NCBI RefSeq assembly: GCF_014805685.1
Contig: NC_060902.1
Span: forward strand, 7,841,786 to 7,905,785
DNA length: 64,000 bases
Origin: Silurus meridionalis
Taxonomy: Eukaryota > Chordata > Actinopteri > Siluriformes > Siluridae
Direction of reading: 5' to 3'
Position 1 is the first letter of the stretch; every line of letters starts with the position of its first letter. Positions 1 to 13,129 of this stretch are shown piece after piece. Both the position numbers and the translations under genes were made by a program. Under the pieces are notes generated by a model. The model did not search any database and was not told the origin of the DNA. It saw only the letters and a program-made list of their open reading frames with translations.

Positions 1-206
1 TCCACTCCAACCTTGGCAAACCATGTCTTTAAGGAGCTTGCTTTGTGAACAGGGCCTTTGTCATGCTGGAACAGGTTGGAGTTTCTTAGTTCCAATAAAG
101 GGAAAATTATAATTCTGCAGCAGACAAAACATTCTATAGAATTGTTTGCTTTCAGGTTTGTGGCATAGCGTGGTGGTCCATAGACTATTAGCTTTATAGT
201 GTAACA
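1..206 (-). mobile_element. Tc1-like transposon remnant, cut by left edge
   Basis: Read on the minus strand, the first 70 bases give a Tc1-transposase-like stretch (QHDKGP, then WFAKVGV). This corresponds to the region around the second catalytic Asp and the segment after it in Tc1 transposases. The sequence ends near 206 in a 'tatagtgta'-type terminus as in related fish elements. Only the end of the element is inside the window and no open transposase remains. A second relative, in the same orientation, lies near 27.2-27.5 kb. Confidence 0.6.
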
Positions 207-823
207 TTGCACCCTGAGTATGATTACAAAGGATGTAGTTGTATTTATGTATTTTTTCTGAACAACACCTAAAATGTTTCCCATGAAAACCCCACATAGA
301 CCCCCGAACAAGTTATTTATCATATATGATAAATTGTGTTGTGAATAAAGCAAAGTTAAAGTGTTTATTACACTATTTTACAGCAATTTGCCAAAGATTA
401 ATACTTTTTTAATTTATACTAGAAAGACACATACATATTCTATTTAAAGTCACATTAAATGTTAGGGAGTGAAAATATCAGCAGCTATAAAGTCATGGCC
501 TTACAACCTCATGAGTTTTCTTAATGAGATATTCAAAGTCAGTTGTTCTGAAGGCTTTTGCATGGGGGAAAAGACAGATTTTCTTTGTTGAATAACCTTA
601 ATCTGTATAAACAGGCCAATTATATTTGAGAAATCAAAAGCTCTATAATATATGTCACATTAGGCAAGGCAAGGCAAGACATTAAAGAATCAGACATTTG
701 CCTAGCTCTCTTAATTTCTCTCTCTGGCACAACAAAAAAAAGCGTTTGCCCTATTATCAGGAGCCAAGGGAGCAAAACTGGCTGGTCTCTGTGTGTGGGA
801 GAGATGGCATTTCTCTGTCTTTG

Positions 824-833
824 CTGTCAATCA
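824..833 (-). promoter_or_regulatory. Perfect PBX-MEIS/PREP decamer
   Basis: The bases CTGTCAATCA are the exact reverse complement of TGATTGACAG, the consensus for PBX-MEIS/PREP heterodimers. The surrounding 750-960 block is less A/T-rich than its flanks and carries a GATA-like motif. Binding and function are inference; a ten-base match can occur by chance in 64 kb. Confidence 0.3.
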
Positions 834-2704
834 CAGCAACTCAGGTCAACCATCTGTTTGCTTCTGTATGCAGATAAGGACAGATAGCGCTTTTCTCCAA
901 GTGTATTATGCTGCCCTGTGATGCAGCAGTTCAAAAAGATTTTCAACGAGGAGGCACATATAAGCCTTAACTTCCCCGGCTGGTAGCGATCATATGATAT
1001 GGGAGGGTTAGCTAGTGGATGGAAATTGCCAGGTGGTCAAATTGGAGGGAAAGGGGGTTGGGGGGGCTGCTCAGTTAACTATGTCATCAATAACTCCATA
1101 ATATGTGCTTGTGTTGAGCATAAACCCAGTGAACTCTCTATAAATAAACCCATCACGCCCACAAGAAAGAAATCTTTGCAGTGTGGAGAGAGTAGTGTTT
1201 GAAATTCTCTCTAGTTTCTTTGGTGAAAGAGAGGTTTGCAACTTCAGCAGTTATGATCGCTGGCACATTTTAAGCTTGATGCTGACATATGCTCACACGA
1301 TTATGTAATTAACTTCCGCTCTTCTTATCGTTTTAAAATATTTCTATTTGCTTGTGCCATCTGTTTGCACCACTTTTTCATCCTCTATCATCCCTGCCAC
1401 CTGCCTTCTCTTTTTTTATCTTTTCTTGACATTCCCTTTCCGCTCTCTCTCCCCTGCTCTTTCATTTTTTTTATCTCCTCTTCGTTCCTCCATCTCTTCT
1501 CTTCTCCCACCTCTCCCGCTCGCTCTGTCATTCCCCCTTTATTTCCACGTGCTGCACAAAGGAGCGCAACGCTCTCGCCTGTGGCGTCATGAGCGCATCC
1601 CACAGGACGACCGAAACGCCTCTCTGTTTTGCAGATAAAGAGAGCGAGAACTTCAAATGTTCATCCGTCCCCGCATGAGATTTTCCTCTCGGAGGCATTA
1701 ATGCTCAAAAACGGTTCAAGTTATTTATAGGGTTCAGCTGGTTTATGTTCCCCAGTCATATAACACACATACACGCTCACATGTGCACAGATTAAGCACT
1801 TATTGATTGCATGGATGCATTTGCATTTACTACGTTCACTACGTTCCCTGTGCATAAGTTTAAAATTATTCGAAAAGAATGATTGCATGGGGCATAAATT
1901 TAACATATACACTATATACAATATGTTCACACAATCTTTTTGGTTTCGCCAACATAATGTGAATAAAGTGTTTTTATGGAGAGGAAAAGGGTGCGGTCTT
2001 GATCTTGACTTAAAACTGGTTATGTTTAGACTTCTGGAGTCATCCTATATTGTCCTGAGTTTTAACAGTGTATTTGCATTATATCACATTTTCAGATACA
2101 TCCTAACTTATCTATATACTTAAAAAAAAAAAAATAGGAGACTGCCTCATGGCCTGACTCTGAAGTGATTATCATAAGTACAGTTTTCATAGTTTGTAGA
2201 TTTCTGTCGCAATGTTATAGTACTGGTAATCAATAAAGGAAATATTTTTTCTAATGAGGATTACATTTGATGATTTACAGTTTGCCTGCTTGCACGCTAC
2301 TTTTACTGATGCTTGAATCAAATGATGATGAGTTTATGACTATTTTAAAAGATGATGATACCTGGATTAGTGACAGTTCATTGCCATAACATTGTTCTAG
2401 CATCATTTTACACGCTATTCCCTACATTTTTCATTAAGGTGCAATCCTGATTTTTTTTGTCCCTCTTTAAACACTCTGCTGTATGCAATAACACAAAACA
2501 GGTCATAGGTGTCAAAATCAAGTTGACCTGCTCTGTTCAGCCCTTGATGCTGATTGATTAGTGTTGTGTAGTGCTCGAGTGTATTAAGTACGACTAATGC
2601 TACAGAAAGCTTTATGACAAAAGAGTGCAGTGTGCACCTGCTTTTAGCCACTTGTGCATCTCAGGCGTAGATCTTAGAGTCATCACTGCGTGTCATTTCA
2701 GTAC

Positions 2705-2705
<1 letters not shown>

Positions 2706-2763
<58 letters not shown>

Positions 2764-2787
2764 TGAGAGAGAGAGAGAGAGAGAGAG
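2706..2787. repeat. (TG)n-(GA)n compound microsatellite
   Basis: About 28 TG units run directly into about 12 GA units. No gene is attached to it. Confidence 0.95.
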
Positions 2788-3412
2788 TTTTACTCTGCAT
2801 GCATGTGGTTCATTGCATGTGTGAGACCAGAGCAGGGTTGCTGACCCCTTGGAACCCTCATTTGTCACCTGTCTACATATTTAAACCAGGCCTTCCTCCC
2901 TCATCAATGTCCCTCTCTAACAACCGCCAGCTTTTTCAAGAGCGTTTGTTGATTATTTGTCGCCCCTCCTTCTTCTCCGTCAGTTGCTCTCATTCATTTT
3001 GTCCAAGATCAGTTTCTCTTAGCTAAATGTACAGAATCCTTCTGATTCCTTGCTTCATGGAAGGTGTCATGTGAATTTAGAATGTAATAGCAGATAAATC
3101 AATGTTAAAAATCATGACAAAAAAAAGACATTGTTCAGTATGTATTGGGTTATATAGTTTTTGATGAGGTTTTAAAGTTGAAAAGAGGAAAACGGATTCA
3201 AAAAGTCTGATTTGAAGTCTAAATTTACATATGTGAGCATATGCCTAAACTATGCAACTTTTTTTTGTATCCCCATTTTTTCCGATCACTGCAAAATCTC
3301 AGCTCAGATATCAGGGCAAAAAAGCAAGAAAATTAAATGTACCATATCAAAACATAGCTTTCTGGCTCAGAATATTTAGCTACCATTGTCCAAATGGTCA
3401 AATTGGGGCAAC

Positions 3413-3414
<2 letters not shown>

Positions 3415-3472
<58 letters not shown>
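3415..3472. repeat. (CA)n microsatellite
   Basis: About 28 perfect CA units. The open frames across it are repeat translations (Thr-His runs). Confidence 0.95.
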
Positions 3473-3474
<2 letters not shown>

Positions 3475-3685
3475 CACAGAAAGAAGAACTAATACATTCA
3501 CTGAGTCACTGGAGAAAAAGCCCCCTATTGACAAGAAGGGTCACAGAGTTCACAGCAATGTGATATATCGGACGAGGAGCCAATTAACCTCTTCAGGTCT
3601 TTTTCTTTGGCCACGAAAAGAGAGCTGGTAGTAGATTAAACAACACGACAACCCCCCTCCACGAAAGAACGAACACTTAAGATGT

Positions 3686-3688
<3 letters not shown>

Positions 3689-3726
<38 letters not shown>
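3689..3726. repeat. (CA)n microsatellite
   Basis: About 18 CA units, only about 215 bases from the previous CA array. Confidence 0.95.
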
Positions 3727-3727
<1 letters not shown>

Positions 3728-4685
3728 AACTCTCTTCCAACATCCACCCACCAACCACTCCCACCTTAAAAAACAAGAGCCACAAGTCTTTTATAGTGTT
3801 GACCCTATAAAAGGGTCATTTCCTGAAGGTGCAGGAACCATAAACGTTAATAGGTCGAGTGCAGAAAAGACAACCCGGCAGTCCGACTGTCCTTAAAGTC
3901 AGCGGGTAGAAGTGTGTGAGGAGTTAGTGAATAAACCTACGTACGCGTCGGATGGTAACACCTGCATCTGAGATCGTTTTCAATTATTCCCGTCCATAGG
4001 AAAGGAAAAGGGGGAGTGGGTGGTGGTGGTGGTGGTGGTAGGTTGTCGAGCAAACGTGTGCGGAGCCTTTTGTGTCATCTGCCTGTTTTGTTTGAGCAGG
4101 AATAAAGACTGAGGACAGTGGGGCTGTTGAGCTAGCACAACACGCTGTCAATTTTATGGCTAATAAACTTTCAAAGAGCCCAAAGTCCATTAATACCCGA
4201 GGCAAAATTTCGCCAGGGCTCTCAGGAATCTCGCTCTTTCCTCCCTCTTGTTCCCTTTGCTTCCCACGCTAGGCTTTTTTTTAACCCCTAACATGCATCG
4301 CAAAATACACCAAGCAAATGGATAATTGAACATAACCTATAAAGTCCAACACCTCACTCACACACACACACAGATACTGACAGCAAGGCGTTCTGTATGT
4401 GTGAGAGTCTGGATTTTAGTTTTGACCCATTTCTCCAGGGGATTTTAGAGTTCATGTTGAAGCTGAATAATGAAAATGAACATGAACCTAGCAAGAAAAA
4501 TAGTTATTGTACACCATGAATTTATGTGTTTGGTTCAATTGCGAGTTTAATTTAAGCCATTTTGACTCTATTTGGTTTTTGACTGTCAAAGATGCCCGGC
4601 AACCATGTTATAAATTCATGCATCACTTCTGGAACATGTTTTAACACAAAATAAATGCTAAGTGTTATCATGTGTACCATATAGG

Positions 4686-4688
<3 letters not shown>

Positions 4689-4741
<53 letters not shown>
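4689..4741. repeat. (TA)n microsatellite
   Basis: Perfect TA repeat of about 26 units in A/T-rich unique DNA. Confidence 0.95.
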
Positions 4742-4747
<6 letters not shown>

Positions 4748-5499
4748 ATGAGGTACAGAAAACTACGAGTTATTAATTTATTAATGAATCATTAAATGTT
4801 TTTGACACTCAATGCATGTACAATTCTTCATAACTGAATAATATATATGCAAATAGCAAACTTACTGCCCACATAACAATATGCTATCATTATACAGGAG
4901 TTGCTATGGTTACGTCTTAGAGAGCATTATCTCACTCTTGTCACTTTGAATGAAACCATTGCCATGTACTGTAGCTCAAAAAGAATTTTTTTTCCAAGTG
5001 TAAATTCTTTATTTGCTCTTCATTTTATATGAATGTAGATAGTGAAGCTTTAATATTGGCCCCAGTGCTGCAGATCTCAGACATAATTAGTGATGAATAC
5101 TTTTTAATATAGTGTTCGGATTGCTGTTGCTTGATGCATTTGGTTAAAATCTTTATTTAAAAAAATAGGCTAGGTTTGTAACTAGACTTTCTGTCTACTT
5201 TGAGCTCAGTAGTGGATTTATGTGGCTGACAGAACCGCTTACCTGCTGTGTGCCTGTGATTTTGAGTAAAACAGGAGAGAGTATTCTTTCACTAATGGTG
5301 TTTTTTTTTTCCCAATTTTTCTTTTTCAGAAATGTTCTAATTTAAGTTGATCACAGTTTTATGCATGGTGGGAAACAATCAATTCCATTAACCTGCTGAA
5401 GTTGATGAAAAAAAAAAAAAAAGGTTGGCAGTTTAAATGTAGCACATTCTGGTGGGATTCTATCTCAATAGAAAAATCTCAATCAGGACACTTTGGCTG

Positions 5500-5960
5500 G
5501 TGTAGGGGGGTATTTTAGTTACACCTATTGGCATGTGTGAAAGCAGCAGCTCAGCTCTATAATGCCACGTGGAGCAACAAGCGATCTGTCCTAAAGGGAC
5601 CGAGAGCATGGACGTTTTTATCGGGGGGCTGCTTTTATAGGGCCGAGTTAAAGAGCCAAAACAGATGTCTGTGCTCACTAATAAAGGAAATAATTACTCA
5701 GCGCTCTCGACTAATTAAGCACTTTGTCGAAAAGAGGGCGGGATGAAGGGAGGAATCCAATAATAATCGACAAGCTTGTTGCTGCCATTCATGCGTTCTT
5801 TAAAAAAACGACGATCGCGAGAAGAACAGCTGAATCATACTGGCCATTAAGGGCACTGATGAGCCGGAAAGGACTTCGGCATCATACGTATGAAAAATTT
5901 ATAAGCATTTTAAGTGTTCAGAGAGTGGCTTCTCACAAAGAGGATGAGCCGCTAACACAC
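5500..5960. promoter_or_regulatory. Candidate conserved non-coding block
   Basis: This 460-base block has higher and more even base composition than its A/T-rich flanks. It contains homeodomain-type cores (ATAATTACT, CTAATTAAG), a CACGTG E-box near 5563-5568 and no repeat. It has no convincing exon: the open frames lack recognisable domains and splice sites. It looks like a developmental enhancer in the inferred gdf11 intron 1, but this rests on appearance only. Confidence 0.25.
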
Positions 5961-6505
5961 ACGCTTCCTTTTCCGTTTAATGTTGGCCATGGAGTTCATT
6001 AGCAATGCCGAGTTGTCCGTTGCCAAAAGCACATTTGGATGAAATCCAAGGCCACTGCTGTTAAGAACAACTGAGCGGCTTGAGAATGTATTGAGAAATG
6101 AGTTTGCTGCTTCGAAAGCTTTAGTAGTTATTAGGGGGCAGTGGAATCTCAGTTCTCAGCTTCTGTGCTAGTGAGAGGGGTTCAAACCCTAAAACTGAGA
6201 GTTAGAATTGGGCCTTTAAGCAAAGCCTTTAACCTTCTCAGAGTCTTCATCTTTAACCAGGCTCAGAGTACTGATAGGAATAGATTATTATTGTAATATT
6301 ATGTTTTTTTAAATTAACATAAGGGAAGATGGGAGAGAGAACAGAAAGGTCAGGACTGCATGCCTCACCACGTGCTGTGTTACGGATTTTTATTTTGTTG
6401 TTTAAATGAAAAGGACAAATTAATTGTGAATTTTTTAGAAAAGGCTCAGTGGAAGATCCGGATCCTATCTCAAAATACGAGTCAGTTTATCTCAGGGCAC
6501 GTCTA

Positions 6506-6554
<49 letters not shown>
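6506..6554. repeat. (CA)n microsatellite
   Basis: About 24 CA units. Confidence 0.95.
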
Positions 6555-6555
<1 letters not shown>

Positions 6556-7451
6556 TAAGATGTTACGATGAATTTTTTACTGTACAAACATATCAAATTA
6601 ATCTGTAAAACAAGTGACTGGCCACAGTTTAGTAAAAACTGCTGAAATGATTAAAAACAAAAAGGGTGACAAAGCCAAAGATTCTTAAAAGCTAATATGT
6701 TTTTATGCTAATATGTGTTGGGAGTTGGAAGGTCTTACATAATAGTTCAAATGTCATGATATAAAACTGATATTTTAACTGCTTCTGTAAATTTAAATGC
6801 TTCTATAGACTTATGTTTAATAATACCATACTTACCATGGAGTTCCACACAAAAAGGCATTAATTAATTTAGTTACAGAGGTTTCGACACTTTGCTACTT
6901 GTCAAGAAACGCAATGTTAGGATGTGATTGTTCATTAACTGAAATTTATTTATGAATAAAGGAGGAACTACAAATCGCACTGAAAAATCAAACTGAACAT
7001 GTGTCAGTTCACTCTATTTGCATCGTGTGTATGTGAAAACTTGTTCCATGTTTTCCAGAGCCTAGTGGAAACCCCACTGTGTTTAAACGTGTTAAAGTGG
7101 ATAAGTGTGTCCATGTGCATGCTTGTACTAAATCTTCACGGTTGGCCTCTTTATTGGTCATTTACTAAAGTTTTGTAAGCTGAACTGAACTAATATTCCC
7201 AGTAGATTTACAAAAGGTGTAATGATTTTCCTCATACTCAGAAGCCAAAAAGCACTTAAAAATAAACACAAAAGCTTATGATAACATGATAAATCAATTG
7301 CGATAAAGCACCTCTTGAGCATGGTATGATAATTATAATAGTCTACGTTAGTGAGTATGCATAAAAGTACATTTACACCAACTCAGGAGCTCTTATCAGA
7401 CACATTTTTCCCAAACGTATATAGTAGTATAGCATATGTGATATTAAATTG

Positions 7452-7544
<93 letters not shown>
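7452..7544. repeat. (CTAT)n tetranucleotide microsatellite
   Basis: About 23 nearly perfect CTAT/GATA-type units, ending with a CTAC interruption. A long array of this kind is likely to vary in length between individuals. Confidence 0.95.
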
Positions 7545-9398
7545 CCTTTCAATGTAATGGTATACATAATGATGCGAGTAAAGTATGTAACATCACATCA
7601 TAGGACTAATACCTAAGCTGTTAGAAGGACTGTCACATTGTTCTGATAAATGCTAACTCAACAGTCACAAGACATTTGCTGAACTATTTGTTTGTTTTCT
7701 GCAAGCAAAGATCAAGCAAGCAAAAATGTATGTATGTGATCTGATTTTGACTCGAATATTAGCCATCTTTTATTTTATTTTATTATTATTATTTTTTTTT
7801 TTTTTTGGAACTATAAATGAGCTTAAGCAACAGCCTGTCATCTTTTTCACTAATTTCAAGACTTTTCTAAGATTTTATATCTCAGCATGCAATTAAAATG
7901 AAAAACACTCTATGGAATGTCATCAAACACAGAACAGTGCAGTATTATTACATGGCTTGGTTTTTCAAAGACTACTGTGTGCATTGGCAGTAACTAGCAG
8001 GCACTTATTTCTTCATTTTTAAAAATGTAACTGAATCGGTTCATTTTGCTATGATAAGCTGATACTATTGTACCATCATCATACCTCCAGCCTCAACTGT
8101 AGCTAAAGCCTCCTAAATCTTGACACATGTGGATGTAATGTCTGCGTCAATCTCGACCTCCTGAAAATGAGAGGTCCCTAATGTTAGAGAAGGAGAATCC
8201 CCCAACCTCCTTCGCCTCTGTCCTCCTCCCCCACTCACCTCGTCCATTTCTCCTGGGACCCGAGGGCCGAACAAAGAGTGTGCAGGGCCTGGGTGAGTGC
8301 TGCTGGGCCCCTGTCTTATTAGAGGAGTCGTTAACGTGTCAGAATGATTAATTTCCAGAGGTGCATAGGGATCCCCTAGAGTCACATTCATTCTTTTTAA
8401 CACACACTTCCCTCAAAATACCACATTTGCATTTCCCATTAAGAAAATATAGATATATATGCAAATCGAATCCCGCCCCCTTTTTGGGGGGAGAGAAGGA
8501 AGCAGGCTAAAGCATTATAGGCTTCTGTCCTGTCCACCGTCCACCCCCCCACCCCCCAAAAAAACAGATGACCGTTTTCATTTACGCTTCTATTTTTTTT
8601 GGTGGGGAGCAAAAGATCCAGTCAGATACAAACTTCAGCTTTAACCCAAACGTTCGCATGGGAAATGTAAAGACACTTGGAAACGAAATATTGACAAATA
8701 AAGATAAATTGAGATTTTTTTAAAGTATAACTTAGAGATTTAGAGACATTGTGGATCAAAAACTTTATGACTAAATTAAAAAAGATAAACACATTGATAC
8801 GGCTACAACATTTTACAAAGAAAGTTGTTATAGTCTGAAACATTATATGTACACTACAATTAAAAATACAGAGTGTATCAGAAACCAGATGCACCATTCA
8901 ATTGAAATCTGTTGAGTGGATGCCAGCTGGCTCTACAATCACATGCAACATGACACATATTTTACATATTAGCATATCTGTAACAAGTTTCAGTTGGAGC
9001 AACTGATGTGTAACGTTCTTGAAAGTATAGAAATAATGAAGTCGTGTTAAAAGAAAAAAGAATAGAATAGCAGTGAGTTTTCTTCTAATCCCCACCCCCA
9101 CTCTGTAATCTGTTTTTCCCCGTAGTCCGTTCGATATTTCTCCCCTGAGAACTGAATTTGATTAATTCAAATATCCCCTCTTTGGTTTTTATACCCCATT
9201 ACTGATACCATTGGCATCAGCTACATATGTCTTACAATGAAATTTTACGTTATAACCCATGTTATCATCTTACATTTCTTACGTCAAGCTAAAATTTGTA
9301 CATAAACAATAAAAAGTTAACATTTCTGTTTTTAGTCTTTCTGAAACAATCTGAAACAATAAAAAATTGGACCATTTTAATAGGGTTAAGCAGTAAAA

Positions 9399-9457
9399 TT
9401 GTGTGTGTGTGTGTGTGTGTGCGTGTGTGTGTGTGTGTGCGTATGTGTGTTGTGTGA
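9399..9457. repeat. Interrupted (GT)n microsatellite
   Basis: GT repeat broken by two GC units and a TAT, which suggests an older array. Confidence 0.9.
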
Positions 9458-9662
9458 TTAGTCACATAAGCCTAATCATTGGAGTCAATACCTGACACTG
9501 ATTGCTGTTAAGTTCAGCTTTGTCCTTGCAGAAGTACATTAAGGATCTGAATTAAGAATGGAAGAAAATAGCTGAGGGGAAATTGGGATGTGGTTTAGTG
9601 TATCGTTTACTGCAGGTTCAGAGTATAAAGAAATCGGTTCATACAATTGTTTCATACATGTA

Positions 9663-11136
9663 CAAATCCGATTCCAAAAAAGTTAGGAAATTGTACAAAT
9701 TGTGAATAAATACGGAATGCAATGATGTGGAAGTTTCAAATTTCAATATTTTATTCAGAATACAACATGGATGACATATCAAATGGAAGTTGATTTTAAA
9801 TTTCATGTCATCAACACAAAGTTGGGACAAGGCCATGTTTACCACTGTGTGGCATCCCCTCTTTTTTTTTTATAACAGTCTGCAAACGTCTGGGGACTGA
9901 GGAGACAAGTTGCTCAAGTTTAGGAATAGGAATGTTGTCCCATTCTTGTCTAATACAGGCTTCTAGTTACTTAACTGTCTTAGGTCTTCTTTGTCGCATC
10001 TTCCTCTTTACAATGCGGCAAATGTTTTCTATGGGTGAAAGATCTGGACTGCAGGCTGGCCATTTCAGTACCCGGATCCTTCTTCTACACAGCTATGATG
10101 TTGAAATTGATGCAGTGTGTGGTCTGGCATTGTCATGTTGGAAAATGCAAGGTCTTCCCTGAAAGAAACGACGTCTCGATGGGAGCATATGTTGTTCTAT
10201 AACTTGGATATACCTTTCAGCATTGATGGTGCCTTTCCAGATGTGAAAGCTGCCCATGCCACACGCACTCATGCAACCCCATACCATCAGAGATGCAGGC
10301 TTCTGAACTGAGCACTGATAACAACTTGGGTTGTCCTTATCCTCTTTAGTCCGGATGACATGGCGTCCCAGTTTTCCAAAAAGAATTTCAAATTTTGATT
10401 CGTCTGACGACAGCACAGTTTTCCACTTTGCCACAGTCCATTTGAAATGAGCCTTGGCCCAGAGAAAACGCCTGCGCTTCTGGATCATGTTTAGATATGG
10501 CTTCTTTTTTGACCTATAGAGTTTTAGTCGGCAACAACGAATGGCTCGGTGGATTGCAGTCACCGACAATGTTTTTTGGAAGTATTCCTGAGCCCATGTT
10601 GTGATTTCCATTACAGTAGCATTCCTGTATGTGATGCAGTGCCGTCTAAGGGCCCGAAGATCACGGGCATCCAGTATGGTTTTCCGGCCTTGACCCTTAC
10701 GCACAGAGATTGTTCCAGATTCTCTGAATCTTTGGATGATATTATGAACTGTAGATGATGATAACTTCAAACTCTTAGCAAATTTCTCTAAAAAACTTCT
10801 GTCTGATATTGCTGTTACATTCTCATATTTCTATATTGCCACTATGAGAGGCTCTTTTTATACCCAATCATGTTGCCAATTGACCTAATAAGTTGTAAAT
10901 TGGTCCTCCAGCTGTTCCTTATATGTACATGTAACTTTTCCGGCCTCTTATTGCTACCTGTCCCAACTTTTTGGGAATGTGTAGCTCTCATGAAATAAAA
11001 AAATGAGCCAATATTTGGCATGACATTTCAAAACGTCTCACTGTCAACATTTGATATGTTATCTATGTTCTATTGTAAATAAAATATAAGTTTATGAGAT
11101 TTGTACAGTGTCCCAACTTTTTAGGAATCGGGTTTG
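9663..11136 (-). mobile_element. Tc1-like DNA transposon, full length, inactive
   Basis: The element is bounded by TA target duplications (9661-9662 and 11137-11138). Its inverted ends start CAAATCCGATTCC on the left and, read inward from the right, CAAACCCGATTCC; they match with a few differences over about 35 bases. The internal region encodes a Tc1 transposase on the minus strand. Length is 1474 bases, normal for Tc1/mariner. Stop codons in the transposase make it a non-autonomous fossil, though its ends are well preserved. It lies in the inferred gdf11 intron 1. Confidence 0.92.
9839..10770 (-). pseudogene. Tc1-like transposase, disrupted
   Basis: The open part (226 codons, 10770-10093) starts inside the N-terminal helix-turn-helix (STVHNIIQRFRESGTI) and continues through the catalytic domain. 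The first Asp is in SDESKFE and the second in FQHDNARPH. The Glu is in SPDLSPIEN, 34 residues after the second Asp, so the enzyme is of DD34E type. An in-frame TAG separates the second Asp from the Glu, and a TAA follows about 45 codons further on. The A-run near 9862-9870 also shifts the frame near the C-terminus. The start is unclear because the expected N-terminal helices are degraded. It cannot make full-length transposase. Confidence 0.88.
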
Positions 11137-11138
11137 TA

Positions 11139-13129
11139 ATATTTGCCCCAGATTTTGAAATGACTGGACTTATACTTAAGTGTTAAAATAATACAAAAGA
11201 CAATATGGAGACAATGTACAAACTGTTTAATTAATATCATTATTTCTACCAGAATCATTATTTATATATTTTAATGTTTTTATTTATTCTGTATATAACT
11301 GATCAGCTGAGAAGCAGGATGTTTTTATTTGAGAAACAGAATTATTTCATTATCTGGAGCATTATAGTGTATAATGTAGTATAAAAAAGAAAAAAAAATT
11401 TTAAACTGGTGAGTTTGTTTAGGTAGGCAGGCGAGATGTTGGGCAGAAAATATAGTACAGAAACAGTAATATAATTGTGTAGAGCAGGTTGCATGGCCAT
11501 CAGAGGCATCACATGCCATCTGGGAAATGCTCCGGGTCTTACTATTTTCAGCTATACAGTACCAGGCTTCAATCTGCTTGAATGGAGAGAAACTCGTATA
11601 GCAGAAGCAGCTTGACATGTTGGCATTCAAAACACAGATTTGAAATAGTGAAATCTGCCCGATAAGCTAATTAACACTTTTTATTAAAAGGCACTGGTTA
11701 TATCATAGAGTTGCCCTGGTGAGCATTTTGCACTTCAACTGTTACATTTTAAGCTCTACTTTTTCTCTACTCCATACCAACTCTGGTTGAACTGTAAATA
11801 TTAATTTGGATTTTAACAGTAAATGCTGCTTCACCTTATGTGTGCTGTAAAATCTTTAATCGTTTGCTGTAAAATTGTTTAGTTTCTTATTGCCATTTAT
11901 TTGTAGAGTAAATATATAATTCTAGCTTGTTTACGTTGACAGATTTTTTCATTTGGCAACATTATGAAATGCGACCTGAAATGTAATCTACAATGATTTA
12001 AGGTATGGTGGAAAAAATTATGCTTTTCTGTTTGAAATCAAAAGCAATAAGACTGAATGGAAATTAAATTTGCTTGAAGTCCAACCAGCTCATCAGTACA
12101 GTTTAAGTAGAAAGATGCAAAAAAGTAAAAGAGGGTGAGGGCACCGCAGGATTCAATGTACTGTTTATTATTTATGCTGTGTAAAGTATATGTTAGGATT
12201 GAGTCATATCATCCCAGTCCTCCTCACCTCATCTACATCAGTACCTGACTTTACTAACACACTTGTGGCTGAATGAGCACAAATCTCTACAAGCACACTC
12301 CAATATCTAGTGGAACATCTTACCAAAAGAGTGGAGGTTATCAATTAACAAAAGTTATCAATGTTCACAATTGTGGACTAAATGGAGGATGAGAAGATGT
12401 TCACATACCAATCTTATGCTCTGGTGTACACAAACTTTAGTCTATGCAGTGCATATTTGGTGTCTATGTTTGTTTCTGTAGTATTGGAATGAAATGACTA
12501 AAGCTAATCTAGCAACAAAATAATGGGCTCTTGTAGCCTCAGATGTTGTTGTGATGTTTCTGTGTGGCACAGTGTAAACATGGACAAAAGGTCATGACTT
12601 GTTGTGGGTGTATAACTACATTTTTAGCAAACAGTTTTTTTTTTTTTTATCACATGCAAATGTATAGTTTAGTCTTATAATTTACTATAAACATATTTAT
12701 ATACATCATATGAGACCTTAGATGTACTTTTTCTACACATGAAAATGTTGACACTGAAAATTACAATAAATCCAGGCCAAGTGCTGGATCTCTCTTTCTT
12801 TTATTTCCGGTATACAGTAACTCCAATGTTAATTGCCATAGCCATGCCAAATCTCATGAGAGGAACACTGTCATATTGTCAAAATTTGCACTCACTAATG
12901 AGTAGACCAGCAGCTTGTCCAAGCTTGATGATCTTCCTGCTCAAACTTGTTTGGCTCCACATAAACTTTCCACTCACAAACATAATGAATACTGTAACGT
13001 TTATGCCACTGAATAAACGCAATATAATTTGATTACCACCAACTGTGGATTCAGAACTCCAGCAACTTTGTATTTAAATGTGTGTTTTACAATGAGGAAA
13101 ACAGGAAAAAAGATACTACCATTCAGTGC
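11139..13129. other. No gene seen
   Basis: A/T-rich unique sequence without exon-like frames, clear repeats or long arrays. It is probably gdf11 intron 1. Confidence 0.5.

Larger units (their letters stand above)
207..9660. other. No gene seen; probable gdf11 intron 1 or 5' flank
   Basis: No exon-like open frame with splice sites or recognisable protein similarity is visible on either strand. The stretch is A/T-rich unique DNA with the microsatellites and candidate regulatory blocks listed separately. The short open frames here are low-complexity or chance. It lies upstream of gdf11 exon 2 on the same strand, so it is inferred to be intron 1 (or intron plus 5' flank). Confidence 0.55.

Noticed and set aside
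1348..1638. Overlapping open frames on both strands in a C/T-rich stretch
   Set aside because: Low-complexity pyrimidine tract gives long frames in several phases; no domain, no splice sites.
8113..8403. Minus-strand 96-codon frame with a Gly/Arg-rich centre, considered as gdf11 exon 1 or another gene exon
   Set aside because: Wrong strand for gdf11, no signal peptide or prodomain motifs, and no recognisable similarity.
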